From Echeneis naucrates (Eukaryota; Chordata; Actinopteri; Carangiformes; Echeneidae), in NCBI RefSeq assembly GCF_900963305.1, contig NC_042523.1:23349297-23413296 (forward strand): DNA of 64,000 bases, given 5' to 3'. Below the pieces are notes generated by a model. It was given only the letters and a program-made list of their open reading frames with translations, made no database searches and was not told the origin of the DNA. Of this stretch, positions 28,259 through 38,549 are shown piece after piece (positions within the stretch are counted from its first letter, which is position 1; each line of letters opens with the position of its first letter). The position numbers were made by a program, and so were the translations under genes.

Positions 28259-31200
28259 TCAGAGTTGTGCTGTTTTACCAGATCAGCCCTTCACCTGGCA
28301 GCCAGGCCCTGTTTCAGCATTACATCACCCTTTCCTCGTCCAGGCTATGGAGCCAAACACAAACACGCTAACATGAACAAAGCTAATCAGCAGAGTTATT
28401 AGACAGCATCCATCAGCCAGAGATATTTAAGTTTGGACACACAACATCATTTGGTCTACACAACCGCGAAGACTCATTAAAACCAGGCCAATGGTCTGCA
28501 GTTACAGTAAATATATCGAACACATCACTTTTAACATGGTTATACAAGAAGAGTCACAAAACTGTGAAATGAAGCGCTCCTAAACAGAAATAAGTGATGT
28601 CATCATACTATGTGCTAAATAATTCACCTTTTTGAGATGAAACGTCGATATTATGTTAATGTCACCACCCCCCAGACCTGTCAGGTTAACATGACTTCAA
28701 CAGGACGTCTATCAGGAAGAGTTTTCATTTGCATGAAATATATCTTGTCAGGAATGAACTTTGAGTCCTGGATTTGCAAGACGTGGAAGACAAATCAACA
28801 AAAAATGTTGCTAAATGCAAATTACAGCTAAACTCACCTGGAGCCTTGTTCTTTGTGGGGAGATGATTATTATTCCCCTCATACAACATTTATCAGTAAA
28901 AATAGGCTTTAAAGTAAAACTGAAAGACTTGGACAACGCTATCACTAAATCTTTTTTTTATTATTATTTTTTCAAATACAACCTGAAGATAAAAAAGATG
29001 AAAATAAAACACCAAAACACTGTTTGACACAGAGTAACCCAGCTGAGGCGGCCGCAGAGAGAGAGAAGTGGTGATTTGTTCACGTCGCCTTCGGGCTCAC
29101 TGAACGAGGTGTCGAAACACGTTGCTCACGCCAACGTTAATAAAAGACCTTTTTCTGCTTTATTCTGCCTTTCTGTGCTAAGTGTGCGGTCACCGCCACA
29201 GAGCCGGGTCTGTGCTGGAGGTGCTTGTCAGGTGAAACGTTATTAAACGTGGTTTGTGGTTGAGACACAAGGTCACTCAGTCTTAGACCTTTCTGTCATT
29301 ATGACATCATAATTAGGTTTTGTTGCTAGGCGACATCTAGCGCTCGTGGCGACGATGACGGGAATTGAAGGGGAAACATGCAGTGGCATAATTTACGGAG
29401 CGACAAATACCATGATGGCTTAATAAAACACAGGAGAGCCGCGTTCGATTCCCTGCTCTCTGTTATCTCGTTTACTGCGTTGTTATTATTGTAAGCATGA
29501 CGACAAAGATCCTCTAATGTTGAAGAAGAAGGATTTTTTTCCACCATTTTATTCACTTTAACCTAACCCAGTAGTCTTTGGTAAAGTTGGTGTGTTTATC
29601 ACTGTAACACTGACAACCAACGTCCGTTAAATCTGTCCTCCGTGGGGCCGTTAACACGGCGGTTTAGTTAAACCCACAGAAAAAGGCCCTCACTGTCCAG
29701 GACCTGATAATTACTGAGACGCTGAAGACGATTCACTAAATATCTGCAGTAAATATCGCCCAGGCTGGATGTGACAGATCCAGACGCCTTCTGAATGTTT
29801 TGTCAGCGTAGAACATAAAAACTGTGGGCGTTTATTTGAGCTGGAAATCCTCAATCACGTGTCATCTCTTTGTATTTCTGAGTTTAGTGAGTCTTGATGG
29901 ATCCATGAAGTTCTGGACTGAGCCGTCAGTGACCTCCTGTCCTCTGCTGGACGTTAAATCCTGCAGCAGATCTGGTTTAAGGAGAAGAGCCAGGAATCAT
30001 CATCCATCACTTCCTTTGCTGTGTGAAAAAGTGAAGTCATGAACATCACGTCGGGTTTTGAATATGTGCTTGGCCTTGGCTCGGCTACAGGATCTGCTGT
30101 CCTTATTATCACCATATGGAGAACGTTTGGACACCCCTGAGAGCTGCCGGTTGTGTTCACCTCTGCTGGTCTGCCACTGGAAATCACAAAAAAACCCACA
30201 ATTTATCTTCCCGTCTGACCCGTCTGACCGTCTAACCCTAACCCAAAATGCAAATATTAAAAAAGAAGTGAAATCTATTGTCTGAAGTGTTAACTCATGA
30301 AGGACAAGTCAAAGGAGACAAATGTGGAGGAAGAGGAATTTTAATTTTTTTTTTAAAACAATTAAAACAAAGAGTTGTGTCTTTTTGAATTAACCACAAC
30401 GCTGAAATGTCGAGTCAGTCAGTCTGTCTGTTTTATCTTCCAGCAGCACGAATTAGGTCACTCAGGATGAGTTTTATCAAAGCCCCAGAGAGTCAGTATA
30501 TCAAGTGTGTTGTCTAAACTTGTGTGTGTCTGTGTGTGTGTGTGTGTGCATCTGTGCAGCACGGACCGGTTTACAGAGAGAGAATGTAACAGTTGAATTT
30601 CCCTGAACGTCCCTTTTCACCATTTAACAGTCTGGGAATCTGTCCTGCTGACCTTTCCCGTGTTACGCTGTTGGAGAGTGGCTGTTACTGTCCACACACA
30701 CACGCACACAAACACACAAACACACACACACACGCACACACACATCTGGCCTCCTCATTATAAATTAAAACTGAGCCTAATCCTGATGTCAGCAGGGATT
30801 ATGGTGCGGTCGGAACATGCTGTATCACCACAGAGTACTTTTTTTTTTCTCCTCTGAACGTCGGGTTGTTCAGATCATCCCTCACTATGGATCCTTCCTG
30901 GATACCAAATCATCATACACTCATAAAATCAGTGATGGATTCCACCAAAGCAATAGTTGGACGTCTGCTTTTAAATTATAGTGTAGAGTATGCAGAAAGA
31001 TCAGGTTCGAACAGGAGCGGAGTGTCTTTGTCTGGACACCAGCCGTCCTGCTGACGAGGCGACTCTGATTTAATCAAACAGATGTTTGATTTATGGAGGT
31101 TTCCATGCAAGTCTTAGAAAAATATATACATATCTAGATGTCAGTACTCAATTATTCAGTCACTGACAGACGTATAAGGGCCAAGAGCTGCATAAAGAAG

Positions 31201-31701
31201 CTCTTTAGATCCAGAATCAGGAGAGCTCTCATTGAAGCAGAGGAGTCGACATTTGTCTCACTTGGTTAAACATGTTTAAAGTCTGTTTTCAACACGCAGC
31301 ATGAACGAAGTGCAACAGTCATTAATCTGATGGACTCTCCAGGAGGACGAGGTCTGTGCTGAGGTTTAGGAAAAGGTTCAGGAAAGATGGTGGTTTTGGT
31401 TGAATGTAGGTTAGTTTGTTTAATCGCTGTTAAGTTCCTCTGTATTAGGATTCTTTTTCCAAAGAATGAACTGAACCATCAAACGGTTTGATAATATGAG
31501 TCGCCGCTAAGTGAAAGTCCTCCATGAAATTTGTTCTTTTTGAAGTCACACTTTCGCCCCGCCCTCTAACCCCACCCCCCTCCTTCAACTCTATTTTCCT
31601 CTAAATGGGAGAATAATTAAAAAAATTAACATCATATTGTATTAGACTGAGACCATTAACTCATCAGGAAGGAGCGACATCTTCCAAAGGCGTCAACACA
31701 A
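21171..31701. other. Gene-poor intergenic stretch
   Basis: About 10.5 kb between the smtnl2 5' end and the tRNA. I find no exon pair with matching phases and no recognisable protein. It holds TG/CA microsatellites (around 22280, 25520, 25660, 28230, 30530 and 30700), A-runs near 21533 and 26570 that could be retroposon tails, and one member of an inverted 26-bp pair at 29315-29340. Isolated open frames of 60-130 codons here look like chance or CA-repeat artefacts. Confidence 0.5.
29315..29340 (-). repeat. 26-bp repeat, inverted partner of 18978-19003
   Basis: These 26 bases are the exact reverse complement of 18978-19003. The core, read on the other strand, is CTAGATGTCGCCTAGC and is preceded there by CCA, giving a CTCF-like CCACTAGATG. 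The identity ends at both edges, so this is probably a shared fragment of one interspersed element. Confidence 0.7.
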
Positions 31702-31793
31702 GGCTCTGTGGCGCAATGGATAGCGCATTGGACTTCTAGATGCACATAGAAGAAGTGATTCAAAGGTTGTGGGTTCGAGTCCCACCAGAGTCG
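31702..31793 (+). tRNA. tRNA-Arg (anticodon TCT) with 19-nt intron
   Basis: A complete cloverleaf. The acceptor stem GGCTCTG pairs with CAGAGTC (one G-U) and the discriminator G is at 31793. The D arm is TGGCGCAATGGATAGCGCA. The anticodon stem TTGGA/TTCAA surrounds TCT at 31735-31737. The B box and T loop are GGTTCGAGTCC. The intron lies at the canonical site after position 37 (31739-31757, 19 nt), leaving a 73-nt mature tRNA. Intron-bearing tRNA-Arg-TCT is known across vertebrates and is spliced by the TSEN endonuclease. No tRNA cluster surrounds it. The T-run downstream is short, so RNA polymerase III termination may lie further on. Confidence 0.96.
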
Positions 31794-31871
31794 AGCTTTA
31801 TATGTAGCAGATCATCTGATTTGCTTCAACACAACAAAGACTGTTTGGTAATGTCTTCATTATGGAAAAAA

Positions 31872-31950
31872 AAACATTTACTGAGCTAATAATTCAGAGG
31901 AGAACGGTGGACATTTTCCCATAGACTTCAATACAATGGGACTTCTCTTT
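31872..31950 (-). repeat. Dispersed repeat, TTGTATTGAAGTC family, copy 2 (inverted)
   Basis: The reverse complement holds AGCTCAGTAAA, TTGTATTGAAGTCTATGGGA and an AAAATG block, matching 13480-13550 in order once the strand is flipped. It starts about 80 bases past the tRNA. Confidence 0.5.
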
Positions 31951-31989
31951 GCAACCGGATGGTGGAAAATAGACCTTAAAGTAGGGTGT

Positions 31990-33405
31990 GAGTCACAGTT
32001 CAGGCGACTCAACGTTGATTTAAGGTCAGCAAGGCTGATTTTTGTTTAAGGTTGAAAAATCAACAGCAGATCAACCTTCTAATAATTTACTGTTGAAAAT
32101 ATGTCTTTGAAGTTTGATGATTGAAATGCCAACATTAAATTTTAAACATTAAAATCAACAATATCAATCAATATAAATAAATATAATAATAAAATAATAT
32201 AAATCACTAAATTTTAAAGATGCTGTTTTGATGTGCAGAACTGGGTCAGACCATTCCGGGGGGGGGGGGGGGCTATTTAAGCGCCATATGCTGTGGACGG
32301 GTTTTGTTTTTCTTTTTAACCAGTAAATCTTCTTAGAGTTTGTGTGTTATATGTTGTGACATCTAGAAGTCGCCTCTGGATCGGGGCAGTCAAAACGTTT
32401 AAGCATGGCGGTATCTTGGTATCTCCCGAGAAGGTGGCGAGTCCGCCGCGGAGAGAGTGTGGATCATACCATTGAAGAAGGGGGGAGGGGACGGTGTATT
32501 TTCGTTGTTAAAATACTACATTTAAGCCAAAGACTCTCTACCGATTTGTTAACATTTCTTTTTTCTTATCAGGGAGAAAGTAAAAACATTGCTTTTACTC
32601 ATATTTAAGGGGGTTGGGGCTCAATATAAATGTAAAAATGGGCTATACTCACCTACGATCAAGACCGGGAGCGTCTGATTTTCCCGCCACTCGGTCGTTG
32701 CAGTCGGTCCTGCGGCTCTTCCGGTAAGTGGAGAATATTTTTCCTAACTAAATCTGTTTTGTGAGTTTAGAGTTCATTAAATTCCGATAAAGTTTCACAT
32801 TAACGGGCATATTTACAGCGTTGTTAGCCGCCCAGGTTAAGCTCTTAGCACTCAAAGTTAGCTTAACGTTTTAACGTTGTGTTTACGTTGAGAGCAGAAG
32901 TTCGTCATTCATAAAATGTCTGACATCACAATCATGTTTAACGATCATTAAACGTGTTTAAGCACATGGTCCACACTAAATGTGTTATTTTTTAAATCAG
33001 ACAGTTTGACCACATAAAGGGGACATTAGGGGAGCCCCCCCAAACCATTATTTTAATAGTTATTCCATTCAGTTGTTATTGTTGTTTCACAAGTTTTCAG
33101 AATAAATGGTGGAGATCAAAACAGTGCGTGCTGTTATTATTATTTTTAGTAATTCAAATGTTAAAATGTAATATTTCATGGTTCAAATTAACGCACGCAA
33201 AGGTAAATTTGAACTAAAGTAATAGCAGTATTTATATCTGATTAACATTTACACGTAGAATACCATTTAGAGGATGGTTGAATCAGTGTTGATTCAGCGT
33301 CAGATGTGGTTGAAGATATGACGTTGATTCAATTCTGTTTCAACATAGAGTCAACATTTCTACCTGACCATAAATCAACTTTAATTCAGTGTGATTTTGC
33401 TATCT
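31990..33405. repeat. Candidate unclassified element with TTGATT/CAAC-rich flanks
   Basis: Both flanks (about 31990-32170 and 33270-33405) are built of degenerate TTGATT/AATCAAC words, a style seen in interspersed repeats of many fish. The right flank ends in ATTTTGCTATCTGGGCC, which could be an element terminus. Between them lie AT-rich DNA, a 12-G run near 32260 and the CpG-rich island below. No recognisable protein domain is present. Family and exact borders are unknown. It may instead be two unrelated repeat fragments around a host promoter. Confidence 0.3.
32395..32725. promoter_or_regulatory. CpG-rich island with splice donors on both strands
   Basis: The segment is rich in CpG (GCGAGTCCGCCGCGG, TTTTCCCGCCACTCGGTCG) in otherwise AT-rich DNA. 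On the plus strand a near-consensus donor follows 32723 (CTTCCG then GTAAGT). On the minus strand one follows 32653 (CGTAG then GTGAGTATAG). This is what two overlapping, opposed first exons would look like. A 67-codon plus frame starts at 32405 (ATGGCG) and has no recognisable domain. No acceptors can be matched, so the transcripts remain hypothetical. Confidence 0.35.
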
Positions 33406-36327
33406 GGGCCTTCAAGATGGCCGACCATAACGCCAACACGTGTACTTTGAAGATATGACATCACTGATTGGTGACCATTTAAACTGTCACAGTGGTTAAA
33501 ATCACATGTGTCTTCAGGGCTGAAAAGTGCTGCAAACATTTGCCCACGACTCAGGAATAATGTTTCTTTGTTTTTGCTTCAGAAGGAAAAAAAAAAAAAA
33601 CACAGCTCTTTTTCAGAAGATTTCTTATCCATATCGGCGACTGTGAGAGCGGCTCAGTTTTCAAATGATCCTCATGGACACAAGGACGCATAAACAAACA
33701 ACAACATTACGCAGCGATGTGCAGTCACCATGGATCCTCCTCGTCATCTGACTTATTGCCTTTCTCCTGTGTGAACGCCAGTGTCTTTGAACTAACCATG
33801 ACACTATGTTTATGCTGTGTGTGTGTGTGTGTCACCCTTACACACACACACACACACTCCCATCTCTGATGGCCACTATCAATTACAGTTATTCCCCTTT
33901 AGTTTCCATGTAAACACAAACAGATGGAGAAATAAAAGATAAAAATACTCTCGAATAATTCTCCTTAATCACGTCCCGCTTTGTTGCTCAATAAGTTGTC
34001 AGTGTATCATCACATACGTTCAATTGCACTACGCAAAAATCTTTTTTGGCCATAGTCACCACACAAAACTCAACTCAAACATTCTCCAGAGAGCTGATTA
34101 GGTTATTTTTCTCCAACATTTTCACGATGCATACCTGCGCAATGACACGAGCTGGCTTTTTACGATGTGACTGAAATGTTGGTTTGTTGCACTATATAAA
34201 TCATATTTCACTCTCTCCCTTATGTAACTACGATGTCTCAACATGAAAACCCACCAGCTGCTGGCTGATGAGAGAGCGCCAGCGGCCAGGCCAGGAACTG
34301 GTTTCATGAGCTCATCGCCCCGAAGCTGCAGCAGGAACTTTTTCTTTTTTTGGTTTTTATGACTTGGTGCAACCTGACCTCACCTGGCAGGGAACAGAGT
34401 TCACTCAAACTGAGGGAGTGATGGAAATTAGCAGCAGTTTGCTTCTCCAAACAGTCTTTGTGTTGAAAATCAGTCGTGTTATTCCTGATCTGTCACGGCA
34501 GCTCAGGAGAGCGCAGCCAGACGTTACGGCTGTTTATTATTCAAAAGAATCACCGTTAGGTCTGAGCGGAAGTCCAGCCAAAGAGAGGGGAGAGTGAGCT
34601 TGGTGGAAGAAATAAAAGAGAAGAATTTGTGGTGAGGAGGAGGAAGGAAACTGAAGCTGAAGCCGCACAGCACACCAAGACAGTGAATTTTCCACCAGCT
34701 TTAGATCACGTGTGCAGGAGCTGAGCGTGTGGTCACAGGGTCACACACGCACCCATGAAGTTTCCACTCAGTTTCAGTTACCAGGTTCTGCGTGGAAATG
34801 CACCAGTGACGCTATAGCAGCGGCCTCCTGACCTGACACGCTGAGGGGGGGTTTCTGGGGAGGATGCTGTTCAGGAAAATGAGGCCTTTTGTTGCTGTCA
34901 CAGATTTTATACTTTGGACAACACAAAGCTCCACAAAAACTCGCCTCTTCATTTCAATATTAATATTTTAACTTCGATCTAATCCTCAGCTTCTTGTTAG
35001 ATCACAGTCACGGTCCGCTCACACCATAATTGGTTGTAAACTTCTGCAGAACTTTTCTCGTCTTATTGAGCAGCCAAAGCATTTTATGCTCATATGGCTC
35101 ATCAGTTATAAGCACTCACATTGAGCTTTTGTAATTCAGACCCGCACTGATGGCCAAGGACACTTCAGCATGTGGACCGGAGCAGCTGCAGATCGACTAC
35201 TGGTCTTCTAATTGGTGGGCGAGTCGGTCCATATTCTGCTGGTTCCTCAGAAGATGAATCCAGACGGCCTCCGTGATCCCCTCGAGCACCACCAAGAGGT
35301 TTGCGGTTTGAGCTTCCACCACATCTACGGTGACATCATCCGATTTCCAGGACCAGCCCAGGCTCGCCTCCAAACCGCCTTATCTAAAGATCAAGTTACT
35401 GTTTAATGACACGGAGCCGATACGATGATCTCAACATCCACCTATTTGTATCGGATAGATTCTGACGTGTGTTCCTGCTGCTGACCTGAAGCTGCCTGCG
35501 TTTGATTGTGGTACAGCTTTATTTCCCAGCAGATCTGCTGTCAAGACCAAACCAGCCCCCCAGAGACCTGGTTTGTTTTCTGAAGGCTGAAACCAATATA
35601 GACTAATTTTCCACTGAAGCTGCCACGGCCAAGATTTCTGCCTATTTCACTGTTTTTAATCAGATGAGTTTTCATGCCAAATTTACTTTCTGTGTTCCCA
35701 TCCAGGGTCCAAAAAGCCCCAGAAATAGACTGAGAGGAGAAATAGAGTTACATGATCTGAGTTGAGCAATTCGAACATAAGTATTCTCCACATTAAACGG
35801 CATCTAGAGTCTTATTTGAGTGCGTGGCTGAATTCTGGGTTTGGTCATAAACTTTGCATAGGAACTATAATGAAAACCTGCAGACCTCCGCAGAGCACGT
35901 TCACGTCATTTATGCAACTTGCAGAGAGAGTTCAACCATCAGATCAAATTTTATAAGATAAAAAAAACAAATAAATTGTCCTCTGTGTTACTTTTCACCT
36001 TTTTGTGGTACCTCTGTGTCTCAGATTGCTCCAATCGCAGCTTATCTTGAAATAGTGATGGTATCAGTTCAGGCAGCCGGCAGTGTTGATCCTGGACCTG
36101 ATTGTTTTTCTGCGTCTGTGTCTCAAAGAGGCCTTCTCTGTTCTCTTGTGTTTGTTCGTGGCATTTCTTCAAACAAAATCAACTCTGTTTCTTTAATTCA
36201 TTTTTTTCCTCGTCACTTCGAATGTTTTTTTTTTTTTTTTTTTTTTTTTTGCCCTCCGAGCCTGTGAGACAGGTTTAGTGCTGCCTGACTCTGTTTCTTC
36301 TTTGAACATTTGTGATCACATCTAGGC

Positions 36328-36358
<31 letters not shown>

Positions 36359-38549
36359 CTAAGGCTGCAGTGTGTTGGGAGCACACACAAACACACATCT
36401 GGAATCAATCTAAGTAAAACTCTTGTTTATCCCTGTAAATGGCCTCAGACCTGACTGACCAGTGAAGCTGGAAATCTCTCACTCAACTTAAAGGTTTATC
36501 AGAAACAAGCTGCACACAAAACAAACAACTTAAAAACTTAATTCATATCAATTAAGCGATTTATTTATTTGTTTTTATTTTTGCATTTAATTATCAATCA
36601 GCTTGACAGAGGACGTATGTTGTTCAATCTCAAGCTTCACTTTGTCGCAGTGAAACAACCAGTGAGGATTAGACTTCTTATTTAGCTAACTCCAGTTTGT
36701 AGTTCATAAGTGTTGCACAGAAATTATTTTGGAGTTGTTTGTATCAATCTTCTGTTTTTTGGGTTCCAAATCGTCAATTTTGAAAAATAAAGCGTCCGTG
36801 TGACCAGTATGTTCAGCACCAAGTTAAGACACCTGCAGTGCTTCTTTTGTAAAAAAATTTTTTATAAATGTCTTTAATAATTTGGGGGTGCCAGTAAAGT
36901 AACTCATGTTCACTCAGAATTTTTCCTAGAGGTCATAAAGGCCCCTAAAAAAGGACATTTGGACAGTTTTAACACACAAACTGTCTGATGATATAAGAAA
37001 CAGGATTAATGTTATTGTAACAAAGATAATCTTTATTTTTTTTTATCAATTACAAAATGCTTCACACAACTTCACAAGCATATGAAAACATATAAGATAA
37101 TATGTCAATGAAGAAGAGCAGCCATTAAAAATCAAGTCAGATCAGGATTTTTTTTATTGTCTAAGAGTTTCGAGAAGATTTGCCAAAAAGACACTGACTC
37201 AGCTAACCTGATTTCCTCCAGCTGCTTCCAGCTTTACGGCCCGAAGGATCTCAGGCTGACTCATCTGAGACCGACAGATGAAAAACATGTAGAAAGGCTT
37301 TAAAAGTAAACTGTAAGATCTTGAAACAAATTGTACAACAGGAGCCATGCAGGGAGGCTAAAACAGACACGATGTGGTCACTTCTCCAGGATCTGGCAGC
37401 TGAATTCACTACAGTCTGGATCTGGTTAACAGCCTTTGGAGGGTTTTGAACATTTGAAGCCTGAAATGGTCTCCGTATCTCTAAAATTTAAAATACTGTT
37501 TTGGAAATAATTCAGATTTGCTGAAAACTGCTGCACAAAGCTTCAGTTACAGGTCGAACCATGATGCTGTTTGGTTTGTGTTAAGCTGCAGAACATTTTG
37601 TGTTCAGGTTTTTGTATCACTTCAGTTGTTGTGTAGTGAATCCAGCGTGTCAGGATCAGAGGTTCTGATAGGTCGGTACATCAGTTGTGATGTTTTGCAG
37701 TGACATCATCAAAGTAAAACTAAAACGACCTGCAGTAGTTACTGAAAGCTCCACAACATTCATAGCTGACAGTTAAACATCATGTGTGGTTATTCTGATT
37801 TAGTGTCTCAGGAGGCCACAGAGGAACAAAGGTCAAGTACATCCTGTCGTCAGCAGCCATCATTAGGTCATTAGTCCCTGTTGTAGTTCATGCATAATGT
37901 CATTTAATTCTAACATCTTGATCTATAATCACTTTTAAAATACCTGCTTGGTACATGATAGTTTTATTCTTCGTGGCCGGCCTTATTACGTTGGTAAAAG
38001 ATAAATCAGCTGGTAATGTGATATTTCTGATTCCTACCAGTTTTATTTCTCTGCTGAATTTTCTTCAAAATAAATAGCTTAATTGTTACGTTCTGAGATT
38101 TCCTCGTAAGACATTGACAAAGTGTTTGAAGTAAACATTTGACATCCACGTGTGCTCACCTGCTGTATTCCCTCTTTTTCACCACACCTGTCGATCATTT
38201 GAATGGTGTGATAATCACAACAGGAGCGAGCGGCATGTTTCCAACATAAGTCTGTCACCGTTTGCTTGTATGATGACCAACTAGTAAAAACACAACTCCA
38301 TAGTGCGTTAACTAACACTACTGACAGCGTACCTTTATCACCATTACTATTAAAAACCATCACCCATAACAAAAGATTGTTTACTTTAACTTCAAAATAA
38401 AAAAACAAAACACAGCAACTCCTAAAAAAAGTTCATTCAGTTTCACAGAAACACAAATTCACCTTTTCAACAATCAAACGTCTAAAATCCAACAGGGGAA
38501 GAGTGACGAGGCATTCATGGTGATCGGGATTTCAGGCCCAGTGGAGGTC
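33406..38549. other. Intergenic, no gene recognised
   Basis: I see no supportable exon. The stretch holds A- and T-homopolymers (33586-33600, 36226-36250), CA/TG microsatellites (33820-33860, 36330-36357) and what may be a worn interspersed repeat around 35140-35300. The right end is the 3' flank of the left tapasin gene. Confidence 0.45.

Noticed and set aside
29080-29160. Possible retroposon 3' tail with GTGTCGAAACACGTTG and AATAAAAGACC
   Set aside because: The wording resembles ends of some fish non-LTR elements, but no body, second copy or target-site duplication could be found in this window.
32641-32725. Resemblance of ATACTCACCT to the 5' end of U1 snRNA
   Set aside because: Only the first bases match. 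The rest does not follow U1, and no snRNA promoter element or stem-loops could be found. The segment is better explained as an antisense splice donor.
35140-35300. Worn copy of a common fish repeat
   Set aside because: Some words fit, but the match is too degenerate to set borders or claim as a feature.
21171-38549. Search by eye for vertebrate microRNA seeds known near human 17p13 and 17q11 (miR-22, 132/212, 144/451)
   Set aside because: None of the mature sequences was found on either strand.
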